Of a stretch of 64,000 nucleotides of DNA, positions 46,921 to 58,140 are shown piece after piece (within the stretch, counting starts at the first letter, position 1; each line of letters opens with the position of its first letter). The notes under the pieces were generated by a model, which saw only the letters and a list, made by a program, of their open reading frames with translations, was not told where the DNA came from and ran no database searches. Both the position numbers and the translations under genes were made by a program. Source of the stretch: Glandiceps talaboti (Eukaryota > Hemichordata > Enteropneusta > Spengelidae); contig NC_135567.1 of assembly GCF_964340395.1 (NCBI RefSeq), positions 20,918,806 to 20,982,805 on the forward strand, given 5' to 3'.

Positions 46921-48180
46921 AATGACATTTAAGAACAATACCATGGATTTCATTGTCTTTGATTACATGAAAAAAATGTACTTACAGATCTGAAATTACA
47001 ACTGTAGTCTTGTTGTGTCACACTGTGTATGTACATGTACATGTACACTGCAGTCTATTACTGACCAAGCAGACTACGACTCCACAGTCTTCTCAAATAT
47101 CCTGTGTGTTCACCAGACTGACAAAACTTTGAACAGAGCTGGTGACTGTTTATCAAATTTTGTAATACTACCCTCTTCCTGGTACTTCCAAACAGTTTGC
47201 TCACTATATCTTTTAGAGATAAATGAATTTCATCCAAAAAGTTCAGTGTTTTCTCAAAATTTTGTGAAACCACACTTTCCTTGGTGAGCTCATGTTATCC
47301 TCTCTGGAACATTCACTGTCTTCGATTATGTCTCTTACTACAGAGCTTATGGAAATATTATGTTATATCCTGTCTGTTGACATTCTAGACAGATAAATAT
47401 CATATACAACACAAGAATGTGCAGTTATTCACACCACATGTCAGCCTATGAATAACACACAGACAAGAGTTTAAGAGTACCAGTACATTTCACTTCCTAT
47501 CAAGCCAGACATGTACGAACAAATACAAAAAGAAGTTAATTTCTTTAAATTTTATCATTTTTACATCATAATTTTGACACTAAATCAAATGCAAAGTTTA
47601 TTTTTTATTGTTCTGGTCTAAAATTCAATTGAAATATGGAAAAAGTTACAAAAAGCAACAAATTTTGGAGGGAAAGTATATGTGAGCTTCACTTCCTGTA
47701 CGACCTTTCATTTTTTAAATGAAATTTCTGCAAAGTTCATTTATTTTGCATCAAAATTTCGATATTGATTCATAATTCAAGATGAGTTTAATGATTCTGT
47801 CCTAAAATAAACTCAAAAGTACCAAAAACCTGAGGAAGAATAAGAAATTTTATTTAACTAAATTTGGAAGGAATGTAAAAAAGGTCACTTCCTGTCGACT
47901 ACATTTGTTTGAAGTGTGTCATTTACAGTGTACAGTGACTACCTATCACTTCTATGTGATCTGATGCATATCTACGAGCGCTGACAATGTATCAAATGAA
48001 ATTTAGTTTCTTGGAAGAAATGCTAGACATACATCTTGAATTTATTGCTTGTCAAAAGTGACCCAAAAATGATGCCAAGCATATCAACATTTTTAACAAA
48101 GTAATTTTCCAGCTAGGGACACTGGAAATATTCAGAACCAATACATAATTTACATCATTCCCCAACTAATTCAGTTTGCA
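46921..48180. other. AT-rich stretch with one weak minus-strand frame
   Basis: The minus-strand frame 47294-47058 is open for about 78 codons with even codon use and a helical, charged character (FEKTLNFLDEIHLSLKDIV), but no clear splice sites or family. A divergent frame overlaps it on plus. From 47520 to 47890 two diverged copies of an AT-rich segment occur, each ending near CACTTCCTGT (about 47691 and 47888). Confidence 0.3.
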
Positions 48181-48184
48181 TGGC

Positions 48185-48530
48185 TCTTGGTATTTGTGTG
48201 TGGCATGTTTGATTTATTCTGCCAATTTCTGTGCATGACACAATCCACCTATTGTGTCAATTTCTGTGCATGGCATGTTCAATCTATATGTATTCTGCCA
48301 TTTTCTGTATGTGACACGTTCAATCTATATTGTCAATTTCTGTGCATGGCACGTTCAATCTATATTGTCAATTTCTGTGTGTGACACGTTCAATCTATAT
48401 TGTCAATTTCTGTGCATGGCACGTTCAATCTATATTGTCAATTTCAGTGTATAGCACATTTGATCAACATGTACTCTGCCATTTTCTGTGCATGACACGT
48501 TCGATCTATATTGTCAATTTCTATTCTATA
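48185..48530. repeat. 35 bp minisatellite, about 9 copies
   Basis: Units of TGTCAATTTCTGTGCATGGC plus ACGTTCAATCTATAT, with variants such as TGTGTGTGAC and TATTCTGCCATT. The phase changes between frames, so the frames at 48187-48566 are repeat translations. Confidence 0.93.
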
Positions 48531-48589
48531 TATGTGACAATTTATTTTTTAAACTTGCAGCTTTAAAATTCTAGACCTATTGGGTTTCT

Positions 48590-48775
48590 AGTTACATGCT
48601 GCAAAGTTTAGGCAAATTATGAATATGCAAATGCATGGCATACATTATGTAAATGATTGCATAAATTATGTAAATTAGTTAGTTTCTAGTTTACTCTCAA
48701 TTGTCAAAACATGTTGCAAAGTTTAGACAAATTATGAATATGCAAATGAATTGCATAAATTATGTGAATTAGCTG
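48590..48775. repeat. Direct duplication, about 110 bp
   Basis: CATGCTGCAAAGTTTAGGCA, AATTATGAATATGCAAATG and GCATAAATTATGTAAATTAG occur twice in order, near 48595 and 48708. Confidence 0.85.
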
Positions 48776-48927
48776 TCAAGCTTTCCTTCACATCAGGGGA
48801 ACATAACAGTGGTGGAGGGTCTATGATAAACTAAACTCCTCCACATTATATAATAAAATAATAAATATTTGCACATAATGTTTGTTTGTGTTTGTGTGCT
48901 TTACAATGCTTGAAGCCAAAAATTAAT

Positions 48928-49266
48928 TTAAAGTGGCCATATGGATGAGAATTTGGTATTTATTTTTAATTCATAAAACAATTTTATCATGGCTTCCTAC
49001 TTGAAAACCAATGTGAAACAACATTAACAAAGTCTGTATTTGTAACTAAATACATTGCAAAAAGCCAAACAAAAAAACAAAAATGTGTTAAATTTTAAAA
49101 GGTTGTTATTGTACGTACATTAATCTCTTGCATATTATTGAGTTACAAGCAAGGACTTGGAATATGTTGTTTCAAATTGATTTTTCCCAAGTAGGAAGCG
49201 TGAGAAAAAAAATTTAAATAAAAAATCCAAAATATCTACCAATCTTCATCCATATGGCCACTTTAA
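48928..49266. mobile_element. Foldback element, copy B, with TTAA flanks
   Basis: About 330 bp between TTAA (48928-48931) and TTAA (49263-49266). Left arm AGTGGCCATATGGATGAGAA, right end TTCATCCATATGGCCACT. The arms extend about 140 bp each: GGCTTCCTACTTGAAAACCA and TTTGTAACTAAATACATTGC mirror CCCAAGTAGGAAGCGTGAG and TTGAGTTACAAGCAAGG. The centre is short and there is no coding capacity, so it is a palindromic MITE. TTAA flanks would suit a piggyBac-type source, although inner TA would suit mariner. Copy A is at 13308-13656. Confidence 0.88.
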
Positions 49267-49587
49267 TTATATTAATTCAATATATCCTGTATGTCAAAAC
49301 AAAATTCTACAAAATTTACAAATTTAATATTTTTCAATATTCAATCAATTCACTCTTGTAAATATATCTCAATTTCCAGGTCAATTTCTAAAGAATGTTC
49401 ACCCTATAATTAGTTCAATTTCTACCTCCTTTATTACAATAATCTAAAATACAATTTATAAATTTCTACATTTATCAATATCCAAAAAATTTATTTAACT
49501 AAATTAAAGCTCAGCTTAGATCATTTATCACTGATGTTTATCAAGTGATTGGTAACATTTGTACATTGTTTGTTTGTTTGTTTGACT
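49267..49587. other. AT-rich spacer
   Basis: It includes (GTTT)n at about 49567-49583. No feature otherwise. Confidence 0.35.
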
Positions 49588-49800
49588 TTAACCCTTTCAT
49601 GACTAGAGACGAGTTTTAAATAATATGGGGACCCAATTTATATGAATATTTTCATAATTACAATAATATTACTTTATTAGGAAGTAATATTTCTTTAATT
49701 CCAGTCTAAAATGAAGTTGATATATGCCAAAAACTTACGTAAAACAAGAATTTTGTCCAAACAATTTTGGTGGGAATGTTTTCAGTATTGAAGGGGTTAA
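49588..49800. mobile_element. Candidate MITE with TTAACCC ends
   Basis: The left end TTAACCCTTTCATGACT (49588-49604) is an approximate inverted repeat of the right end AGTATTGAAGGGGTTAA (49784-49800), about 14 of 17 positions. TTAA followed by CCC is the signature of piggyBac-type termini. Length is 213 bp and it is non-coding. The body resembles AT-rich repeats near 21.6 and 47.6 kb. Confidence 0.5.
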
Positions 49801-50105
49801 CTCGATAAAATGTTGAGTCAAAGGCTCTTCTAACACAATGTCGAGAAAGGGAAATTTACAATATTTACATTAAAATTGTTTATCATAATACATTGTATAT
49901 TGTTTATCATAATATTTACAAATAAAATATTTTCACTGTATCTCGTATAAAGTCAACCCAGATCCCCTATAGGTAAAATTCTGATTCAAATATACTATAG
50001 AAGGATTCATTCTTTATTGTTACCAATGATAATTCTAGTCTCAATAGACACATTTCTTGGAAATTGTCGCCAAAATCTCATCAGTATTGTCAGGGGTGGT
50101 TTTTT
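49801..50105. other. AT-rich spacer
   Basis: No feature was recognised beyond a small duplication of TTTATCATAATA. Confidence 0.35.
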
Positions 50106-50106
50106 T

Positions 50107-50285
50107 GTAGACATTTTCATTAGTAACTAAGAACCCTGAGTCTATGAATATTCATTCTTTCTCTGTGAGTAGACATTTTCATTAGTAACCAAGAACTCTG
50201 AGTCTATGAATATTCATTCTTTCTCTGTGAGTAGACATTTTCATTAGTAACTGAGAACCCAGTCTCCATGAATATTCACTCTTTC
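50107..50285. repeat. 63 bp tandem repeat, three copies
   Basis: GTAGACATTTTCATTAGTAA, GAACCCTGAGTCTATGAATA and TTCATTCTTTCTCTGTGA recur at about 50107, 50169 and 50231. The third is partial. Confidence 0.93.
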
Positions 50286-50645
50286 AAATCCTGATTAGTT
50301 ATTTTACAAGTACCTTAACTGTAATACTATGGTAAATATGTTATTATAAATTTGACAAAAAGTAAATAAATTTGTATCATTCAGTAAATCTCTTTTCAGG
50401 ATTTATGTCCATGTTATTTACCAGACTTAAATATTTATTGCTGTATAAATAATTGTTAATGCAGGGTTCTCTTTTCTTGCAATATTCTTGATAAAATTTA
50501 CAACTCAGACATTTGTTATTATTATTTGAATTCATTACAGTTAAATCTTATACTGACTTTATATACTGTTATTTATTATTGTGTGTACTTGATCCACTAC
50601 AACATTCCTTTACAGAATTTATAACTGCAGTACACCTCAAGAATC
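50286..50645. other. AT-rich spacer
   Basis: No feature was recognised. Confidence 0.35.
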
Positions 50646-50649
50646 ATAT

Positions 50650-51320
50650 TCCAATCTGCTAGCTTGTTAGCAGTTGGTGAGAAACACTATGCTAGTCTGG
50701 TGTGTACCCTGGACTGGTTCACGTATTAACCTTTCCAGTTGCTAACGCATGCCAGGGAAGTGTTAGTGTCAGCCTAGTGTTAGCACTCAGCTAGTCTGGG
50801 GTATACCCTGGACTGGTTCACATATTAAACCTTTCCAGTTGCTAACACATGCCAGGGAAGTACATTGTGTATTAGTGCCAGCCTAGTGTTAGCACTCAGC
50901 TAGTCTGCTGTGTACCCTGCACTGGTTCACATATTAAACCTTTCCAGTTGCTAACACATGCTGGTGAAGTGTTAGTGCCAGCCTAGTGTTAGCACTGAGC
51001 TAGTCTGGGGTATACCCTGGACTGGTTCACGTATTAACCTTTCCAGTTGCTAACGCATGCCAGGGAAGTACATTGAGTGTTAGTGCCAGCCTAGTGTTAG
51101 CACTGAGCTAGTCTGGGGTGTACCCTAGACTGGTGCACGTACCTTTTGTATTAACCTTCCAGTTGCTAACACATGCTGGTGAAGTATTATTGCCACCTAG
51201 TGCCAGCACTGAGCTAGTCTGGTGTTAACATAGGACTGGTGCAGAAATTAACCCTTCCAGTTGCTAACACATACTGGTGAGGTGTTAGTGCCAGCCTAGT
51301 GTTAGTACCATATTAATTTG
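50650..51320 (+). repeat. Dispersed 100 bp repeat, array 3
   Basis: Six units match arrays at 15.4 and 37.0 kb. Several have a derived GTATACCCTGGACTGGTTCA where the others read TTAACATAGGACTGGTG, and some have an inserted ACATTG. The derived units are grouped at the left, which indicates local amplification of a variant. Confidence 0.9.
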
Positions 51321-52213
51321 GTTTGGTACTGACATAAACTGACAGTTACAAAAACAAACAATGTTATAACAGTAAAGTATTGAGCTAGCAAGATACATTG
51401 TACTAGTCTGATACTAGTTCAGTCAGAAAGCAATTCTTCAACTCTACAGTACATGTACAACTTGTGTCATTATTCTGAAAACTGACTGAATCTAATTCAC
51501 AATCTACAGAGCTGTCCTAACCATGTTGTGTTAGTATATATGTATGCTTAGTTCTCACTATTTGTGTTCAATCTATGAATAGCTATATCAGAGATTCATC
51601 CCACTGAACACGTACAGGTGAGACTTATCATGAATATATTGAATCCTCTGCCAATATTGACTACCTTAGTACATGTACCTGTATCAGGTTTATCCACAGG
51701 GGCCAGGAGGGATGATAGGGTTTTTTTTTCATAACTTCTTCATATTTTTCTCTATATTTCAAATAAAGTTTTAAATATTACCATCATGATTATCATTACT
51801 TCTGGGTGTCTTTTGTTATTTCCTACTGATATAACTGTCTTATCAGAGCTTATCAATTTTGCATTTAATTCATACATTGCTAATTCCAGAATAAACTCAC
51901 AGGCTATTTGCCAAATTAACACATTACTCTACCTGAGTAAACATCTACAGATGGACCAATGGTAACAAAACTTTACTTGAAAAACAAGAAAAATAATTTG
52001 AGAAATCTGTGAAATCATGAAAAAAGAAGCTGTTTGTCACTCCAAGCCCATGTGGTTTATCACAGCACTATCTTATCTAACTCAGAGTCACTCTATCACA
52101 GCCCATTAAACAATAAAGGTATCAAAATGCAAAGATAACATAAAATGAATTACACAATTTATAAACCAAATATATGGCACACTAGGGAGGTTAGTGATCC
52201 TATATAATCTATA
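51321..52213. other. Non-coding stretch, nothing recognised
   Basis: AT-rich, with (T)9 near 51720. No coding-like frame. Confidence 0.4.
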
Positions 52214-52220
52214 TTGCTCA

Positions 52221-52265
52221 AAGATAACGCTAGAACCTGGGATTGTATTATGGGCCTTTAAGTGG
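52221..52265 (-). repeat. Isolated minus-strand relative of the 52 bp unit
   Basis: The reverse complement reads TTAAAGGCC, then CAATCCCAGGTTCT, then GCGTTATCTT, matching the 52 bp array unit of 43.2-44.7 kb in order, with about nine bases missing between the last two blocks. Confidence 0.65.
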
Positions 52266-53025
52266 AAGTATAGGCAAGGACACACAGAGGTTTTTTACCT
52301 TCTGTCTGTATGTTAGTATATTAATTTGTACATATATATTGAAGATCATCCATTTCTCTTCATGTGAAAATAATCAGTGAAGTGCCCTCTAATGATAGCC
52401 AAATTTTGTGGTTGTGAATGTGAGTCAAAATGAGAAAAACTGGCATTTCTTGTGAGTCATCACATAGTAAGAGATAGCGAACACCAAACTTTGGTACATC
52501 ACTAGAAATTGTGTGTCAGTGGCACGTCAAATTGGCTTAGAGGGTATTGATTATAACATTGTCATTCTCGACATCATCAAAGATTACTAAAGTTAAATGA
52601 TGGCAGAAGACTTTTGAAGCAATGGCACAAGACCTTTGAAGCAAGGCAGCCAGGGTAGCAAGGATGGATTTTAACACTATGCTTTCTCTACAGTTTAGTG
52701 GGCAGAACATTGTAATTCATTTAGCATTTGAAGGGCTACACACGTCTGTACCATTTATACAGTACTGTCTGTGTGTAGAGTAAGACAGAATAGATTCATG
52801 GTCACTGGGGTCGTGACCCCTAATTTTGACATCCTTTTCACAAAACTCAATTTTAGTGGAGGCTAGGTAGGTGGTCTGTTTTGACTATAAGTTTATGGTA
52901 AATTGAACATCAATGAAGCAATGAGTACCAGTTAGTGTGTGGATGTATTGATTTGTCACAGTGTGTGAATGGGTTCAATACACAATGCTGGTATTTAATA
53001 CTCATAACATAGCTATGTGTAGTTT
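52266..53025. other. Non-coding stretch
   Basis: It has a short duplication, ACCTTTGAAGCAA-GGCA, near 52606-52648. No gene was recognised. Confidence 0.4.
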
Positions 53026-53029
53026 GGAT

Positions 53030-53450
53030 TAGTTGGTAACATGAGAACAGATACAGCTGTATTCAACAAATACTACAGTGGCAATCGAGGTTTCAGTTTA
53101 CTTAAAATAGACACAACTGAAACTTGTTGTAGAACCACAGTGGCAATTGAGGTATGTATAGTTTGGATTAGGTGGTAACATGAGAACAGTCTTGTTGTAT
53201 TCAACAAATACTACAGTGGCAATCGAGGTTTCGGCTTACCTAAGATAGACACAAAACTGAAACTTGTAGAACCAAATACTACAGTGGCAATTGAAGTTTC
53301 AGCTTACTTGAAATAGACACAAAACAAACTTGTATTCACCAACTATTACAGTGGCAATTGAGGTTTCAGCTTACCTAAGATAGACACAAAACTGAAACTT
53401 GTAGAACCAAATAATGCAGTGGCAACTGCAGTATCAGCTTACCTAAAATA
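53030..53450. repeat. Diverged tandem repeat, about 65-75 bp
   Basis: Six copies centre on ACTACAGTGGCAATTGAGGT, TTCAGCTTACCTAA-ATAGAC and ACAAAACTGAAACTTGTAGA. A larger block with GTTTGGATTAG-TGGTAACATG is itself duplicated (53024 and 53160). Confidence 0.85.
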
Positions 53451-53821
53451 TACACATATGAAAACTGTTATTGTATAAGTGTCATATTTTGCATACATAT
53501 CACTGAATAATCATATATCTGGGATATAGAGAAGAGATGGTAGCCGGGGAGGAAAAACAACCACCTACAGTGCAATTTCTTGCCAATTATCTCTTCAGGA
53601 ACCCTGTACTACATGTACATGTATAGAGCCATTGTTAAACAAATTCATGTGTCTCCCTTAATAAGTTATAGTATTTAAGTTATTCCTGCTGGTTTTACCT
53701 GTTAATTTTAAAATCAGCTACATCCGTGTAAAATATAATGATTAATATTAACATGAACATTAGATGTTAAAATATAATTTATCAATCATATTTGTAAACT
53801 TTTGACAGGAACAGGTACATA

Positions 53822-54030
53822 ATTCATGTAACTGGCTATGAGTCATGTGACTGGCTATCAGTCGTGTGATTGGCTATCAGTCATGTGACTGGCTATCAGT
53901 CGTGTGATTGGCTATCAGTCATGTGACTGGCTATCAGTCGTGTGATTGGCTATCAGTCATGTTACTGGCTATCAGTCATGTGACTGGCTATCAGTCGTGT
54001 GATTCGCTCTCAGACATGTTACTGCTATCA
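53822..54030. repeat. 19 bp minisatellite with dimeric order
   Basis: CATGTGACTGGCTATCAGT alternates with CGTGTGATTGGCTATCAGT, giving a 38 bp higher-order unit. About 11 monomers. Terminal copies are degraded. Each second monomer contains GATTGGCT, an inverted CCAAT sequence. Confidence 0.95.
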
Positions 54031-54089
54031 ATTAATATAATGAAAACCATCTGAGGATAAATGAGCTGACATAGATGTATCTAATTAAT

Positions 54090-54300
54090 GAGTCATGTAT
54101 ACACATATGTAGCATTATTTATAATGCCAAGTCACACTCTGCATTAGTCCACTACATGTATACACATATGTAGCATTCTTTATGATACTAAGTCACAGTC
54201 TGCATTAGTCCACTACATGTATACACATATGCAGCATTATTTATAATGCCAAGTCACACTCTCCATTAGTCCACTACATGTATATCAACTACATGTCAAT
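54090..54300. repeat. 61 bp tandem repeat, three and a half copies
   Basis: CATGTATACACATATGTAGC, ATTATTTATAATGCCAAGTC and ACACTCTGCATTAGTCCACTA recur from about 54095. Confidence 0.93.
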
Positions 54301-54504
54301 ATATGTGATGCCCTCAAAGATGTTCATCTGTTCAGTAACACAGTAATAGAGAGAATCTCTCCATATCAAAGGACACAAAACACATCTCTGATGCATTCTT
54401 TTTTATTTGAACAATTTTTCCATCTACACACCCTTTAATTAATGTTAAAACTAATTACCAAGGCAATTGGTCTCGCTATTTTTTACTTTAATTTAGATCG
54501 TTTA

Positions 54505-54585
54505 TACATGCACGCACGCACGCAGACATGCATGCATGCATGCACACAGATACATGTGTACATGCACACATACATGCATATGTAT
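54505..54585. repeat. (GCAC)n and (CATG)n microsatellite
   Basis: GCACGCACGCACGCA followed by CATGCATGCATGCATGCA, then mixed CACACATACATG. Confidence 0.9.
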
Positions 54586-54734
54586 GTCACCATGCCTATT
54601 CAATTGTGCTAAACAGGAATTCTTTGGCTCTACTCTAACTGTACATGTATAATACTGTATTGTAAATTGATATCCTGTTCACATCAACACATGACAACCA
54701 GGGCAGGGTTAGATAATTACATGCTATTGTGTCC

Positions 54735-54836
54735 ATTGAATACATAATTGTCTCTCTTAGTGTTCTTGTAATTGTCTCTCTTAGCGTTCTTGTAATTGTC
54801 TCTCTTAGCGTTCTTGTAATTGTCTCTCTTAGCGTT
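54735..54836. repeat. 24 bp minisatellite, four copies
   Basis: TAATTGTCTCTCTTAGCGTT-CTTG units. The first has AGTG for AGCG. The minus-strand repeated TRTLRETI frame is its translation. Confidence 0.95.
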
Positions 54837-54991
54837 CTATTCAATGCTGATAGGTTTAGGAAGTAAATGTTAAATAGTTTATATATTTTATTCCGTTCAT
54901 GACATGACCAACTTCTTTGATTAAACAAAATACTTTTTAAAAATGCATGCCCTCTATGGCTACATCAGAGAAATGGTAATATCACTGGTGG

Positions 54992-55249
54992 TAAAAAAAA
55001 GACGGTAACACTACAAGTCTGTATGTGTGTGAAAATCACTTCTCACTGAAAGCTGACATCACTTTTATTACAATCTCTTTGTCATGTCTTGCCAAGAAAA
55101 GTCAAGACATTGGTAGAGATGATGTCATTGCTACTGGTTTTCCCATAAAACCTTGCAAGAAATCCAAAAATGGCCAAACATCCATTGTATGTCAACTGCA
55201 CAAAGGGCTTCTTTACAAGATTTCAAAGTTCAGTAATGTACCATGGTGA
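54992..55249 (+). other. Unrecognised coding-like frame
   Basis: An open frame of about 84 codons after a stop at 54992 has even codon use, five cysteines and mixed polar/hydrophobic composition (VCENHFSLKADITFI, GFPIKPCKKSKNGQTSIVC). It ends VPW before TGA. There is no upstream ATG in frame and no convincing splice pair. VCENHF recalls the C-x2-H of THAP domains, but other hallmarks are missing. It may be an exon fragment or chance. Confidence 0.2.
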
Positions 55250-55494
55250 TATTTTATCACCCAAAACCATACTTAATTGATTTCAGCAACTCATACCAGA
55301 ATAGTAACATCAGAAATAGGCTGACTAGACTTACCCTTAGGTAAATTTTTGAGTTTGACTCATGTTCCAAAGATTTCATTTTAAAAATGCCGTCATCCAA
55401 AGAAAATGTCATTTGCACACCAGTCACACATAATGAAAACTGCTGACAAGGTGTCTTTGCAGTTCTCATTTACAAGCTTTAAACTTCTCAAAGT

Positions 55495-55625
55495 ATTAGA
55501 ATTCTATGTACATTCACAACATACATCCCTGTGTTTAGAATTACATTCACAACATACATCCCTGTGTTTACAATGACACATTCACAACATACATCCCTGT
55601 GTTTACAATGACACCTTCACAACAT
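55495..55625. repeat. Tandem repeat, 31-35 bp, four copies
   Basis: ATTCACAACATACATCCCTG followed by TGTTTA-AAT-ACA recurs from about 55512. Confidence 0.93.
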
Positions 55626-55673
55626 ACAATACTATAGAAAACAATAATACTAATGTGATATGATATTGTCATA

Positions 55674-55675
<2 letters not shown>

Positions 55676-55707
<32 letters not shown>
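55676..55707. repeat. (AT)n microsatellite
   Basis: About 15 uninterrupted TA units. Confidence 0.95.
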
Positions 55708-55710
<3 letters not shown>

Positions 55711-55829
55711 GTTGGGTAAAATCTAAACAATGTGAGATTAGAACCTGATTTGATCGAATGGTAACACTTCCCTGAGCGCATAAGTTGGAATAAATTACGT
55801 GCTGGACTGAAATCATTTTTTACAATGTG

Positions 55830-55862
55830 ATGACCTGGTATTGAAACATGGCCCTTTAATAC
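55830..55862 (-). repeat. Second isolated minus-strand relative of the 52 bp unit
   Basis: The reverse complement reads ATTAAAGGGCCATGTTTCAA followed by TACCAGGTCA, colinear with GTTAAAGGCCAGGGTTTCAA-TACCTGGTTC of the 43-44.7 kb array. Confidence 0.6.
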
Positions 55863-56695
55863 TGTCCCAGTTACATGTACATTGACTGTTAATCCTTTTG
55901 TTCATGTGACTTAATCATGTGACTTAATCATGTGACTTGATAATTTACATCTTATCTTATTGTGTTTTGAATTTCTTGTTTTTTTAGCTACCATTCTACA
56001 AAGCACATTTCAGGTTCACTTGATGAGAACCAGTGACTCATATCTGTTTATACAATAAATTTCGTGACATAGCAATATACAAGATCTTCTGTTCATTCTT
56101 TACGCTTTCCAGTCCACAATGAGTGAGTACATAATTACGTCTTAAACTTTTATACAAACACAATGTATATTTCACAAAAGATTTAAAACTTTCATTATTA
56201 GAGCGGATCTTTACAATTTCCTTCTTGTACAATTGTATAAACTTTGTGATTATGTTAGTAGTTTGTAAGAATTCAAAATAAACACTGCTGTTTTTCAAAA
56301 ACATTTACGTGTTTCGGTTCTCCTTTGATCTTTAATTGTTTTTATATTGTAACTGATTTAAGGTCAGGGGTCATGTACAAGTACCTGATTTGAGGTCAAA
56401 GGTTACTGTAGAATTATCTAACCGGATATCAACTCATTTGTATATTATTGCAGTATCCTTCCTATTTCCCCTTGCTGTATTCCAATATCTCTACAATCAT
56501 ATCAACTCACTTGTTCATGTGACAAATTAAGAAACTAAATATAGTTTTTTGGGGTTTTTTCTTTCCATTTTTTGATATTTTTGGTGCAGCTAATTCTCAT
56601 ACAGCTACACTGTGATTGTCACTGGAGAATATTTCAATACTTATAAGAAACTTAAACCTAGTCAAAAAAATTGACACGTATGAAATATCTACCTG
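55863..56695. other. Non-coding stretch
   Basis: Three CATGTGACTTAAT copies lie at about 55904-55940, and AGGTCAGGGGTCATG / AGGTCAAAGGTTA phrases near 56360-56405. No gene was recognised. Confidence 0.4.
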
Positions 56696-56699
56696 AGTT

Positions 56700-56935
56700 C
56701 CCATGTCATTTTACAAGGGTTCCCTGCCAGTGTTTTTGCTAAGGGTGGTATGGTACAAACTAACTTGATTTCTGAATCATTTCTTCAAAGGTTATCCCAA
56801 TAAAACCCACTACATTGCCATGGTAACTATCATTTATATTTGTATAAAGTATACAAGTTTTATATAATTTGACCTCAGTCTCTGTCACCAGGATTCACAA
56901 ACCTTAAATAATAAAAACACTGACAGGAAGATGGA
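56700..56935. mobile_element. Inverted-repeat segment of the GGTAACAGAG family
   Basis: TTCCCTGCCAGTGTTTTTGC-TAAGGGT on the left is mirrored on the right by ACCTTAAATAATAAAAACAC-TGACAGGAA. The right arm on the minus strand continues GTGAATCCTGGTGACAGAGA, colinear with the 79 bp unit at 12.5 kb (CAGTGTTTTTACTTTAGGTT then AGAACCCTGGTAACAGAGA). The interval could be a MITE whose ends gave rise to those arrays. It also contains an X-box-like ATTGCCATGGTAAC at 56815-56828. Confidence 0.5.
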
Positions 56936-57199
56936 ACAAATAGATAGTAAATGATGGACAGGAAAAAAAATGAAATGTGGATAACTGAATTATTTAAATA
57001 GACAGTTAAGTAAATACTAGATTCTATGGTTTAGTTTGCTAAATGACTAAATAAATTGACAAGTTTAAAATTTGACAATCATTAGATATTTCTGATTTCA
57101 ATGTAAACTATTACATTGTAATGAATTACTGGTATGATAGGGTTATGCTAATATCTTCAATGCTATACTTTTGATAAAGATAAGATTATCCAAAAATCT

Positions 57200-57200
<1 letters not shown>
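56936..57200. other. AT-rich spacer
   Basis: No feature was recognised. Confidence 0.3.
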
Positions 57201-57202
<2 letters not shown>

Positions 57203-57245
<43 letters not shown>

Positions 57246-57303
57246 CCTCCCCTACTACCACCACCACCACCACCACCACCACCACCACCACCACCACCAC
57301 CAC
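57203..57303. repeat. (AAC)n and (ACC)n compound microsatellite
   Basis: About 14 AAC units (57203-57246) and, after a short CCTCCCCTACT spacer, about 15 ACC units (57258-57303). Confidence 0.97.
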
Positions 57304-57589
57304 CCGAAAATATCAAGAATTGGTAAATAGGTCAGTGTGAAATGAAACAGTTTGACCTTTGATCAACTGATCTGGAAAGAAGCAAGTTAAGGGTCAATCA
57401 ACAGTATATAAATCATAAATCCAGATATAAACACTTATATACAATATGTATTAGCTGGTGTGTTTGTGTGCATTTGTCTGCATAACAGAAAATCTCTGGA
57501 AGCAATTCCTAGCACAAAAAAAAATTACCTTATTTATATCGCAATCTGTGATTTTGCTTTCCTGTCCATAATAAAACAGGCTCAAGTCT

Positions 57590-58140
57590 CTAGGTGGGAA
57601 CTATATGGACTACTGCTAATTTGGTAGTCTACATTGTAGATACAATGTTTAGTAGTCTATGTGTCCTGGACTACTACTAATTTGGTAGTCTAGATACAAT
57701 GTTTAGTAGTCTATGTGTACTGGACTACTGCTAATTTGGTAGTCTAGATACAATGTTTAGTCTACGTGCCCTGGACAACTTACGAAACTACCCCTTGCCA
57801 ACCCTTGTAATAAAACATGTGTGTTCAAGTCTCTGGGTGGGAATGGCTGACCTAAATTCATGTTATACAACTCATACTGAGGGCAAGTTTTTGCTGAGTA
57901 TGTCACTTCCTTCACATATTTTATTAATTAGTTTTAGTCACAATATGTCTGAAAGGAGTCCAATATCTATGATTCATCAAAACTAGAATTCAACTTCTGT
58001 ACTTGGTTGTTAGATTTCGCCAAGTGAATGGTTCCTTAAACTTCATGTTACAATTTTCTACTCAATGTTTAGTAGTTGACTGGACTACTGCTAATTTGGT
58101 AGTCTACATAAAATGTATGGTAGTATATGTGCTCTTTGTT
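57590..58140. repeat. 63 bp repeat around AATTTGGTAGTCTA
   Basis: GGACTACTGCTAATTTGGTA, GTCTAGATACAATGTTTAGT and AGTCTATGTG recur at about 57607, 57668 and 57722. A further copy is at 58081 after an insertion-like interval. TAAAACATGTGTGTTCAAGT / TAAAACAGGCTCAAGTCTCT followed by GGTGGGAA occurs before the array and again at 57812, so a larger unit is also duplicated. Confidence 0.85.
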
